From assembly GCA_023954595.1 (NCBI GenBank), contig JAGSHJ010000143.1:1-7493 (forward strand): a stretch of 7,493 nucleotides of DNA, read 5' to 3'. The translations under genes were made by a program, and so were the position numbers. Shown one piece after another: positions 1 through 5,735 of this stretch. The notes under the pieces are model-generated. The model had not been told where the DNA came from and made no database searches. It saw only the letters and a list, made by a program, of their open reading frames with translations. Numbering within the stretch: the first letter of the stretch is position 1; every line of letters starts with the position of its first letter. Source of the DNA: Bacteriovoracaceae bacterium. GTDB lineage: Bacteria; Bdellovibrionota; Bacteriovoracia; Bacteriovoracales; Bacteriovoracaceae.

Positions 1-437
1 GAGCCCAAATGTTCATGATCATCAGGATGTCCCTTAGAGTTTTTTGATTGGGAAGTTTCCCCATACCTGATGTAGGCCATCTCTGTAGTGTGAGAAAAAC
101 AGAATGTTCCCAGATCATGCAATAGTGCCGCAAGTCTAAGGTTTTGATGCCATGTCTTTCTTTTATTCTGAACTTTGTCATCGAATAAGTCTTCATCACT
201 AGCAGCTTTTCCAATAGATTGAGCTATCTTGTGGGCATTATGCATAACGCCTATTGAGTGACCAAAGCGTGAATGTTCAGCACCTGGGAAAGTGTAGCAG
301 GAAAATCCAATTTGCTTTATCCAACGAAGACGCTGGTAGAATGGCGTATGTATAATCTCCCACTCAAGAGCGGTGATATGAACAAATCCATATAGAGGAT
401 CGAAAATTATTTTTGAGTTTCTTGTTTTTGCTTCCAT
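1..437 (-). CDS. HD-superfamily phosphohydrolase (COG1078/SAMHD1-like), N-terminal 145 codons, cut by window edge
   Basis: The reading frame opens at ATG 437 and stays open to base 1, so the C-terminus is outside the window. The family comprises metal-dependent phosphohydrolases, some of them dNTP triphosphohydrolases; the substrate here is unknown. Family landmarks are in order: DPLYGFVHI at residues 13-21, FYQRLRWIKQIG at 33-44, HSRFGHSIGV at 55-64 (H60 is the expected first metal ligand), the HD pair H107-D108 in LLHDLG, FSH at 114-116 and HEHLG at 141-145. The common GHGPFSH stretch after HD reads GTFCFSH, so the histidine matching SAMHD1 H210 is a threonine; bacterial members do vary here. 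An in-frame stop lies upstream and no other start codon intervenes, which fixes the start. The Shine-Dalgarno-like AAGGA touches the ATG directly. The gene begins 51 nt after the 66-residue gene, probably in the same transcript. Confidence 0.88.
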   Translation of the reverse strand, partial: MEAKTRNSKIIFDPLYGFVHITALEWEIIHTPFYQRLRWIKQIGFSCYTFPGAEHSRFGHSIGVMHNAHKIAQSIGKAASDEDLFDDKVQNKRKTWHQNLRLAALLHDLGTFCFSHTTEMAYIRYGETSQSKNSKGHPDDHEHLG

Positions 438-453
438 TCCTTGGAAAAAGGAA
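437..453 (-). promoter_or_regulatory. Small hairpin burying the ribosome-binding site of the HD hydrolase
   Basis: On the minus strand TTCCTT (453-448), loop TTTCC (447-443) and AAGGAA (442-437) form a perfect 6-bp hairpin. Its 3' arm holds the only Shine-Dalgarno-like bases and the A of the start codon. This could lower or condition initiation, or make it depend on translation of the upstream gene. The pairing is seen directly; any regulatory role is inference. Confidence 0.35.
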
Positions 454-488
454 AGGTCCCATGAGCTGGCACCCTTCCATCCTTTAAT

Positions 489-689
489 TTATTGTAGTGT
501 TCTTTTTGCTCTTCTCTTAGTTGGAGCGATTTTTTCCAAAACCACTTTCATCAAGTCAAATGCTTCTGAACGAAGGTTGTTATCAGCGATATAGCGGTAG
601 AAGTTTTCAACATCACCACTTGCTTTAAATGTCTTAACCGCCGCGTTATGTTCTTTTTGTTTGGCCGTTAGTTCTTTTTGTTTTGCCAT
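489..689 (-). CDS. Small basic protein of unknown function (66 aa)
   Basis: I do not recognise a family. The start at ATG 689 is supported by AGGAG seven bases upstream. The protein is highly charged, with no signal peptide or membrane segment, so it is probably cytoplasmic. The N-terminus is a seven-residue tandem repeat, AKQKELT then AKQKEHN (residues 2-15). A predicted helical middle follows (GDVENFYRYIADNN, SEAFDLMKVVLEKI), then a strongly basic tail (KRRAKR, residues 58-63). The tail and charge would suit nucleic-acid or ribosome contact, but that is only a guess. A possible promoter lies directly upstream and the HD hydrolase follows after 51 nt. Codon-level sense, a good ribosome-binding site and its placement in a same-strand gene row support a real gene. 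Confidence 0.75.
   Translation of the reverse strand: MAKQKELTAKQKEHNAAVKTFKASGDVENFYRYIADNNLRSEAFDLMKVVLEKIAPTKRRAKRTLQ
650..687 (-). repeat. 21-bp-period tandem repeat inside the 66-aa gene
   Basis: Plus-strand bases 650-666 and 671-687 match at 16 of 17 positions and are 21 bases apart. This duplicates seven codons in frame (AKQKE + two residues, twice) at the start of the small protein. It looks like an in-frame slippage or duplication event. Confidence 0.75.
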
Positions 690-708
690 ATTTAGCTCCT
701 GTTTGAGT

Positions 709-737
709 ATTCTATTTAAACCTTAGCAATTGCACAA
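709..737 (-). promoter_or_regulatory. Possible sigma-70-type promoter for the 66-aa gene
   Basis: Minus-strand TTGTGC (737-732) lies 17 bases from TAGAAT (714-709). The -10 box matches the consensus at five of six positions, the -35 box at only three of six. A start near 702 would give a very short leader ending in AGGAG-N7-ATG. It sits in the 54-nt gap after the regulator gene. No terminator is visible there, so read-through from the regulator is also possible. Confidence 0.4.
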
Positions 738-743
738 TTACTT

Positions 744-2246
744 TTATTCAGACTTGCTTTGAACTAGGCCGTAGCTGTGAAGCTTATTATAAAGCGTCTT
801 AACCGTGATGCCCAATGTTTTTGCTGCACGAGTCTTATTTCCACCCAAGTGCTCCAAAGTTCTGATGATATGAAGCTTTTCAAGTTCGTGCAAAGTCATT
901 TCACTAAAGTCTTCTTGAGGAGCTTCTTCTTCCATAACTTCTACAGCTAGGTTTGGTAAATGATGCTCATCAACATATCTGTCGTCAGCAAGAATATAAG
1001 TACGCTCCATAACGTTTCTCAATTCTTGGATGTTACCTGGCCATCTGTAGTTAACTAGTTTTTCAACAGCTTTGCTTGTTAAGATTTTGTAATCTTCTTG
1101 AGCTTTACCTTGGTTCATGAAGAACTCAGATAGAACTTTGATATCATCTCTTCTCTCTTTCAAAGAAGGCATGTCGATTTTTACAATGTTTAGTCTATAT
1201 AGAAGATCTTCTCTAAATCTTCCTTCTTCAACCGCTTGGTCAAGAGGCTGCTTGTTAGTTGAAACAATTCTTACGTTTACTGCAGTTGGAGCGTTTGATC
1301 CTACTTTGTAGATTTCACCACTTAGAAGTGATCTCAAAACCTTAGCTTGGATGTTCAAAGACAACTCTTCGATACAATCAAGGATCAAAGTACCACCGTT
1401 TGCTCTTTCAAAAATACCTGGACGTTCAGTGCTTCCGAAAAGCTCGATTTCCATTTGTGACTCTTCAATTGCTGAACAATGAAGAACTTCAACTGGGCTC
1501 TCGCCTCTGCTGCTTAGAGAGTGAATTCTCTTAGCAAGAAGTTTTTTACCACAACCAGACTCACCGATTAACATTACTGGAAAGTCCTCACCAGCAACTC
1601 TTTGAGCGATATTGTTCACTTCCATAATAGCGTTTGAGTGACCAATGATTTCAACTTTATCCATTCCAAGCTTTTTGTTGTTGGACACTGGGCCTCTCAA
1701 CTTAAGCTCTTCTTCTTTTTGCTCGATTTGACCTTGAAGTTCTCTATTAAGGTGCTTAGCGATAAGGTACATTTTTAAGTTTTTAAGTGGAGACTCTAGG
1801 CTGTCTAGGATCTCTCTGATGATTTCAACATCTGCTTCGGAGAATTTACGGTCTTCTTTTTTGCTTTGAACATGAATAGTACCTAGAATCATTCCTTCAA
1901 CGATGATCGGAGCACAAAGCTCAGACTCAACACATGCATCTCTTTTAGTAGTGGCCAATAAAGGATCTCTTTTAGAGTTTGAGTAGTAAGCTCTCTTGAT
2001 TCTTGTAACGTATCCTGAAAGACCTTGGCCTTTGTCATAAACAAGACCTGAATCAATTACTTTGCCATTTTCAGCTCTAAGTTGAGTAGACCCGTCTTCA
2101 AATGCTTCAAACACCTGAACCTTGTACTCTCCGAACTGCTTTTTAACAAATTCAGAAATTTTGCTAAAAAATACATTCTCGTCAAGGTTAGTTAGTAGAA
2201 CTGTCGAAAGAGTTGATACTTCATTCTGGTTCAAAGCGTTTTTCAT
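744..2246 (-). CDS. GAF-AAA+-Fis transcriptional regulator of NtrC/sigma-54-activator ancestry, lacking the GAFTGA loop
   Basis: This 500-residue protein has a GAF-like sensor domain (about residues 15-160), a coiled-coil linker (about 163-184), an AAA+ domain (about 198-430) and a Fis-type helix-turn-helix (about 450-495). Walker A is GESGCGKK at 228-235. Sensor I is STN at 329-331, and the arginine-finger segment FREDLLYRL at 344-352 is kept. Three key features are changed. ELFG (268-271) runs through STERPG straight into IFERANGG, so the GAFTGA loop is deleted. Walker B is LILDC, with C291 in place of glutamate. Sensor II is WPGNIQELRN, with Q407 in place of arginine. The HTH (KTRAAKTLGITVKTLYNKL) looks intact. 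I therefore infer a DNA-binding regulator that does not activate sigma-54. I chose ATG 2246, which has AAGGAG six bases upstream. An upstream in-frame ATG at 2306 lacks such a site and sits at the predicted transcription start. Targets are unknown; they could include its own promoter or the tol genes. Confidence 0.93.
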   Translation of the reverse strand: MKNALNQNEVSTLSTVLLTNLDENVFFSKISEFVKKQFGEYKVQVFEAFEDGSTQLRAENGKVIDSGLVYDKGQGLSGYVTRIKRAYYSNSKRDPLLATTKRDACVESELCAPIIVEGMILGTIHVQSKKEDRKFSEADVEIIREILDSLESPLKNLKMYLIAKHLNRELQGQIEQKEEELKLRGPVSNNKKLGMDKVEIIGHSNAIMEVNNIAQRVAGEDFPVMLIGESGCGKKLLAKRIHSLSSRGESPVEVLHCSAIEESQMEIELFGSTERPGIFERANGGTLILDCIEELSLNIQAKVLRSLLSGEIYKVGSNAPTAVNVRIVSTNKQPLDQAVEEGRFREDLLYRLNIVKIDMPSLKERRDDIKVLSEFFMNQGKAQEDYKILTSKAVEKLVNYRWPGNIQELRNVMERTYILADDRYVDEHHLPNLAVEVMEEEAPQEDFSEMTLHELEKLHIIRTLEHLGGNKTRAAKTLGITVKTLYNKLHSYGLVQSKSE

Positions 2247-2252
2247 GTTGAT

Positions 2253-2258
2253 CTCCTT
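2253..2258 (-). promoter_or_regulatory. Ribosome-binding site deciding the start of the GAF-AAA+-Fis regulator
   Basis: AAGGAG on the minus strand lies six bases before ATG 2246. The longer in-frame start at 2306 has no comparable site, so translation should begin at 2246. Confidence 0.85.
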
Positions 2259-2288
2259 TACACTATAAATATGAAATGCATAAAAATG

Positions 2289-2299
2289 ACACAGTGTGT
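2289..2299. promoter_or_regulatory. 11-bp inverted repeat just downstream of the predicted transcription start
   Basis: ACACA-G-TGTGT on the plus strand is a perfect palindrome about a central G. It lies roughly 5-15 bases after the predicted start of the regulator transcript. That position suits a repressor operator or autoregulatory site; the role is inferred. Confidence 0.35.
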
Positions 2300-2310
2300 A
2301 ATACATTCAT

Positions 2311-2338
2311 AGTATAGCAGTGCGTAAACTTTTTACAA
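2311..2338 (-). promoter_or_regulatory. Extended -10 promoter for the regulator gene
   Basis: Minus-strand TTGTAA (2338-2333), a 16-base spacer and TATACT (2316-2311) match the consensus at four and five of six positions. TGC directly before the -10 gives an extended -10 element. The predicted start is near 2304, leaving a leader of about 58 nt before ATG 2246. It has no GG-N10-GC sigma-54 signature. Confidence 0.6.
2324..2336. promoter_or_regulatory. 13-bp inverted repeat overlapping the -35 and spacer of the regulator promoter
   Basis: GTAAA-CTT-TTTAC on the plus strand has perfect 5-bp arms. It covers part of the -35 box and the spacer, where a bound protein would affect RNA polymerase access. 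Short AT-rich arms can occur by chance. Confidence 0.3.
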
Positions 2339-2359
2339 GACTAATCTAATCAGGCATGT

Positions 2360-2379
2360 AAAAAAACATGAAAAATGTT
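2360..2379 (-). terminator. Weak intrinsic-terminator candidate after tolB
   Basis: On the minus strand AACAT (2379-2375), loop TTTTC and ATGTT (2369-2365) are followed by five more T. The stem has only 5 bp and one GC pair per arm, so it would terminate poorly. An overlapping alternative hairpin, CATGT/ACATG (2370-2366 with 2359-2355), competes with it and has no T tract after it. Confidence 0.25.
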
Positions 2380-2387
2380 AATGATTT

Positions 2388-3737
2388 CTAGAAGTTAGAC
2401 CACCTAGGTGTAAAGGTTTTTCCATAGTTTTCAGTGATCTTCTTAATTATCTCCCCATCACGGTTCATAATGTATATATCTTGTTCGGCCTTCTTACTGC
2501 TTATTACCCTCTGTGACGTAAAAACAATGAATTGGCCGTCTGGTGAGAACCAAGGCTCCTCATTTGACCCAAAATCTTTAGTCAATCTGGCCAAATTGTT
2601 GCCTGAACTGTCTATTTTATAGATATCAAAACGCTTATCTACCCAAGAAGCGAACACTATCTCCTTTCCATCCGGGGAAAAACGGGGACTTGCGTTGAAT
2701 CTGCCTACAAAGCTTATTCTTTTGACATCTTTCTCAGCTGAACTAGGGTCCATTGTATAGATCATGGCCTTTCCGCTTCTACCCGACAGAAATGTCATAA
2801 GAGATCCGTCTTGATTGATATGTGGGTCTACATCGTCTAAAAAGTGAGTGGTTACCCTCTTCTTCTTACCTGTGGCTAGGTTCATCTTAAAAATATCAGC
2901 GTTTTTGAGGTTACTTAGAGTCAGATAGATATCTTCCCCATTAGTGCTAAATATTGCTCCAGAATTGATTCCTTCCGCTTGTGAGACCACACGCTGCTGT
3001 CTTGTGGCCAAGTCATATATATAGAGGTTGAGATTCTGTATCTTTCTAGGCTTTCCGTCTTTTGATCGCTTCCAACGACTTTCAATGGAAGTAAATAAAA
3101 GCTTTTTATTATCAGGAGAGATTGCTGGAGAAAGAATCAGGGAGTTCTTAAACGTAATTCTTTGTTTTTTATGGCCATCAAAGTCCATAATATAAATTTC
3201 TTTTCTCAAATCATTCTTACGACTTGTTCTATCTGATATGAATACGATCTTGGTATTAAAAATGGATTCATTACCCGTCACGGCCTTATAAAGTCTATTA
3301 GCAACAGAGTGCCCAAACTTTCTAATATTGTTGATCCAAATCTTTTCATTGATTGATTCAGCTAGGCGCTTGTTTACTACATCATATATTTTGAATTCAC
3401 CCCAAAGCTCTTTTTCCTTCTCAAAGATTCGGGAAGTAATTAGATACCTTTCGCTTTTGTATTTTTCAAAGCCAGGATCACCTTCATAGTCTGCACGTTT
3501 TTCACTAACTTCAAATAAGTGGCGATAGAAGTTGAAATCATCAATCAAAAGCTGGCCCAGCTCCTTGATCTTCTTTTGCTCACCTTCTTTATATTTGGCC
3601 TGCTCTTCTACTTTGGAGAAAACAATAGAGTCCTTCTCCTTCTCAGCATCGCCGACTGCAACAATAGTGACACTGTCATCCTGTGCGAATGTATTCATGC
3701 TAATTATAAGTAATGCGTGTATTGCCAACTTGAACAT
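2388..3737 (-). CDS. tolB: Tol-Pal system periplasmic beta-propeller protein TolB
   Basis: This 449-residue protein matches the usual TolB length and plan. A signal peptide spans residues 1-18, with likely cleavage after TFA. An N-terminal alpha/beta domain runs to about 160. A diagnostic junction follows (RKFGHSVANRLYKAVTG at 139-155, TKIVFISDR at 162-170). A C-terminal beta-propeller with WD40-like blades then carries recurring SPDG/SPDN signatures (SPAISPDN 203-210, PRFSPDGKEIVF 351-362, PWFSPDGQFIVF 395-406) and ends in FTPRW. In known systems TolB binds TolA and Pal in the periplasm and helps outer-membrane constriction at division. The mature N-terminus, where the E. coli TolA-binding segment lies, is divergent: VTIVAVGDAEKEKD lacks the usual proline-containing strand. 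ATG 3737 has GGGAG four bases upstream. It follows tolA by 33 nt in the same operon. No pal gene comes next. Confidence 0.95.
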   Translation of the reverse strand: MFKLAIHALLIISMNTFAQDDSVTIVAVGDAEKEKDSIVFSKVEEQAKYKEGEQKKIKELGQLLIDDFNFYRHLFEVSEKRADYEGDPGFEKYKSERYLITSRIFEKEKELWGEFKIYDVVNKRLAESINEKIWINNIRKFGHSVANRLYKAVTGNESIFNTKIVFISDRTSRKNDLRKEIYIMDFDGHKKQRITFKNSLILSPAISPDNKKLLFTSIESRWKRSKDGKPRKIQNLNLYIYDLATRQQRVVSQAEGINSGAIFSTNGEDIYLTLSNLKNADIFKMNLATGKKKRVTTHFLDDVDPHINQDGSLMTFLSGRSGKAMIYTMDPSSAEKDVKRISFVGRFNASPRFSPDGKEIVFASWVDKRFDIYKIDSSGNNLARLTKDFGSNEEPWFSPDGQFIVFTSQRVISSKKAEQDIYIMNRDGEIIKKITENYGKTFTPRWSNF

Positions 3738-3770
3738 ACAACTCCCTTTGTATTTTCTGTCGATTTGAAT

Positions 3771-4565
3771 TTAAAGCGGGAACCCCAATATGACATCCCC
3801 CGCTGACAGACGTCCCCATAAGGACTTATCAGGTGCGGGCAGAGAGCCCGTCTTGTTTAGTGCACCCAGTGCCCTGCGATCAAATTCCTCGACGCCACTG
3901 GATTCATAGATTTCAGTTTTAATTATTCTTCCGTCTTGTGAGACGAATATTCTTATTCTTGCTCTTAAATCTTTATTTAATAGATAAGAAGGTAGTTTCC
4001 AATAAGGCCTTACAAAAGCTGGGATTGCAGAGACGTATTCTACATATGCGCCTTGCACAGCTTTAAGCGCGTCTCCAACAAGTGCTTGTCCTTTACTCAC
4101 CTTATTGCCTTCTAGAGCAAGTGAGTTTAATTCTTTAGCAGATAGAACACTTCCTTTTTTCTTCCTCTTAACCTTGCGCTCTACTTTTCTATTGCTCAGG
4201 CTACTAAATAGCGAGGAGAGCTTTACTTTCTTTTCAGTTGTTTTAAATTCAACTTTAGACTTAGATTCAACTTCACCATCTTTAGTGGCGATCTCAACTT
4301 TTTGCCCTTGGGCCGTTGAGCTTGGATCTAGTTTTTTCAGTTCTTGCACAGTAAATTTTGGCATTCCTACCACATCAACTCTTACCGCCGACTGAACAAT
4401 CTCTATGTCTTTATTATTTTTTTTATCAAAGGGGTCCAGGTCAAATACAGTTGTAATTAGATAAAAGAAAACTACGACAGAGAAGTGCACCAATAATGCG
4501 ACAGTAAAGAACTTACCTAGAGGGTCTTTTCTAAAGCGTGATGAATGGAGAAAAGTTTCCGTCAT
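3771..4565 (-). CDS. tolA: TolA-like energy transducer with TonB-family C-terminal domain
   Basis: This 264-residue protein links the inner-membrane motor to periplasmic TolB. It has a short cytoplasmic N-terminus, one membrane anchor (about residues 18-41) and a Lys/Glu/Ser-rich periplasmic linker with the basic run RKVERKVKRKKK at 126-137. Its TonB/TolA-type C-terminal domain spans about 178-263 (VRPYWKLP, RARIRIFVSQDGRIIKTEIYESSG, FDRRALGAL, then GDVILGFPL at the end). It is much shorter than E. coli TolA (about 420 residues) and lacks the long helical domain. By domain alone it could be called TonB; position between tolR and tolB argues for TolA function. Its ATG overlaps the tolR stop as ATGA, and no strong ribosome-binding site is seen, so translation is probably coupled. 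Confidence 0.85.
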   Translation of the reverse strand: MTETFLHSSRFRKDPLGKFFTVALLVHFSVVVFFYLITTVFDLDPFDKKNNKDIEIVQSAVRVDVVGMPKFTVQELKKLDPSSTAQGQKVEIATKDGEVESKSKVEFKTTEKKVKLSSLFSSLSNRKVERKVKRKKKGSVLSAKELNSLALEGNKVSKGQALVGDALKAVQGAYVEYVSAIPAFVRPYWKLPSYLLNKDLRARIRIFVSQDGRIIKTEIYESSGVEEFDRRALGALNKTGSLPAPDKSLWGRLSAGDVILGFPL

Positions 4566-4975
4566 TTTTTCTTTATCTCAGTAACTAAGGCGATCTTATG
4601 TACTCCAGCTTTTTTAAGCTCAGCAATCAGATCAGCAATGTTTCCATATTTAAGCTGGTAGTCTGCTCTAAGATACAAAGTGTCAGTTTGAGACTCTTTG
4701 AATCTTTTAACAATCGCTTGGTTTAATTCTTCTCTTAAAAACTTATTTTTGCCTAAGTAAAACTCACCTGCTGCATTTACAGATAAAATCACCTGCTCAT
4801 TAGATAAGTTTACGTTATTCACCTTACGAGTCTTAGGTAAATCGAGCTTTACCCCACTGAACATCATAGGTGCTGTGACCATAAAGATAACTAACAAAAC
4901 CAACATAACATCCACCAAAGGAGTTACGTTAATCTCAGATATCGGTCCATTTTTTTTAGGGTTGGTAAATGCCAT
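4562..4975 (-). CDS. tolR: TolR/ExbD-family motor stator protein
   Basis: The 137-residue protein has a short cytoplasmic N-terminus (ISEINVTPLVDV), one membrane helix (about residues 20-40) and a periplasmic domain ending in VHKIALVTEIKKK. D22 in PLVDVMLVLLVIFMV matches the essential proton-carrying aspartate of TolR and ExbD (E. coli TolR D23). TolR works with TolQ to convert proton flow into movement of TolA. The sequence alone does not separate TolR from ExbD; tolB in the same operon decides it. It begins two bases after the tolQ stop and overlaps tolA by four bases, a sign of balanced, coupled translation. Confidence 0.92.
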   Translation of the reverse strand: MAFTNPKKNGPISEINVTPLVDVMLVLLVIFMVTAPMMFSGVKLDLPKTRKVNNVNLSNEQVILSVNAAGEFYLGKNKFLREELNQAIVKRFKESQTDTLYLRADYQLKYGNIADLIAELKKAGVHKIALVTEIKKK

Positions 4976-4977
4976 GA

Positions 4978-5682
4978 TTACTCTCTTGTGCTCAACAAGC
5001 TTCTTTCAATTAAATTGATAAACTCTTGTCCAAAACTCTCCATGTCAGAGTTCATCTGATTTAGACGAGAGCTAAAGTAGTTATATCCCCAAACAGCAGG
5101 AATCGCAGCAGCAAGACCAACAGCAGTTGCAACCAACGCCTCAGCAATACCAGGAGCAACAGCTTCGATAGTTCCACCACCTGAAGCTAATCCAGTAAAG
5201 GAGTCGATGATCCCCCAAACAGTTCCAAATAGACCTATAAAAGGACTAACAGAACCAATACTCGCTAGCATTGGGAGTCTATTCTCTATTCTAGAGTTTG
5301 CATCATTCACACCCTGTTTGAGAGCTCTCTCTAATGCATGGATACCTGTTTGACGAACGTAGCTGGCGTACTTGTCTTCCATACCAGCAGTTTTTAGCTT
5401 TTCTTTTATTTTTGTCAGTTCGATATAACCACGACTAAACATCAACCCTACAGTTGATTCAGAGTTGTCACTGGCCTTTTCAAAAATATCAGCAAGTGAT
5501 TGGTTATTGCTAAAATAGTGTGCAAATTCCTCATTTGCTTTTTCGGCCTTTTCAAACATTTTTCTTTTTTGAAGAATGATTGCCCATGACAAGATGGATG
5601 CGACGATTAAGGCCAAAAGAACCATTTGGACAATAATCCCCGACTCTAAAAGAATTTGAAAGATGTTCATTTTTTCAGACAT
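4978..5682 (-). CDS. tolQ: TolQ/ExbB-family proton-channel protein (MotA/TolQ/ExbB)
   Basis: At 234 residues it is the normal length for TolQ. Three membrane helices are seen: about 14-37, 137-160 and 172-200. The family signature is clear: SPFIGLFGTVWGIIDSF at 146-162 and APGIAEALVATAVGLAAAIPAV at 176-197. T154 and T186 sit where the family keeps its channel threonines. A large cytoplasmic loop lies between helices 1 and 2. It forms the inner-membrane proton motor with TolR. ATG 5682 is chosen for AGGAG seven bases upstream; the next Met at residue 5 has no such site. A good promoter lies directly upstream, so tolQ can start its own transcript as well as be read from the upstream genes. Confidence 0.95.
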   Translation of the reverse strand: MSEKMNIFQILLESGIIVQMVLLALIVASILSWAIILQKRKMFEKAEKANEEFAHYFSNNQSLADIFEKASDNSESTVGLMFSRGYIELTKIKEKLKTAGMEDKYASYVRQTGIHALERALKQGVNDANSRIENRLPMLASIGSVSPFIGLFGTVWGIIDSFTGLASGGGTIEAVAPGIAEALVATAVGLAAAIPAVWGYNYFSSRLNQMNSDMESFGQEFINLIERSLLSTRE

Positions 5683-5706
5683 ATTTGAGCTCCTAAGATA
5701 ATTACG

Positions 5707-5735
5707 ATTATGTGAAAGCGATGCGTCTTCGTCAA
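5707..5735 (-). promoter_or_regulatory. Sigma-70-type promoter for tolQRAB
   Basis: Minus-strand TTGACG (5735-5730), a 17-base spacer and CATAAT (5712-5707) match the consensus at five of six positions in each box. The -35 contains the TGA stop of the upstream membrane-protein gene. The predicted start near 5700 leaves a leader of about 18 nt that is almost entirely the tolQ ribosome-binding region. A small inverted repeat (ATAAT/ATTAT, 5698-5711) overlaps the -10. Confidence 0.6.

Noticed and set aside
366..480. A short minus-strand frame starting at ATG 480 (begins MEGCQLMG)
   Set aside because: It has no homology I can see, overlaps the start of the HD hydrolase in another frame, and ends soon after; it is most likely chance.
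728..740. AATTG/CAATT inverted repeat after the regulator gene as a terminator
   Set aside because: The arms are 5 bp with a two-base loop and no T tract follows; it overlaps the possible -35 of the small gene.
1117..1311. Plus-strand open frames, here and at 2434-2622, 3519-3768, 4105-4395, 6836-7072 and 7150-7407
   Set aside because: All lie opposite well-supported minus-strand genes, lack family motifs, and read as antisense of those genes.
2247..2306. A 20-residue N-terminal extension of the regulator from ATG 2306
   Set aside because: It has no ribosome-binding site and overlaps the predicted transcription start near 2304, whereas ATG 2246 has AAGGAG six bases upstream.
2355..2370. CATGT/ACATG hairpin as a terminator
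   Set aside because: On the minus strand the T run sits in the loop and no T tract follows the stem, so it is not an intrinsic terminator for tolB.
2386..2393. TTCTAGAA palindrome at the tolB stop codon
   Set aside because: It is an 8-bp AT-rich palindrome that includes the stop codon and is easily expected by chance.
4562..5682. exbB/exbD/tonB transport operon instead of tol
   Set aside because: The motor proteins are compatible with either, but a clear TolB follows in the same operon and no TonB-dependent receptor is present.
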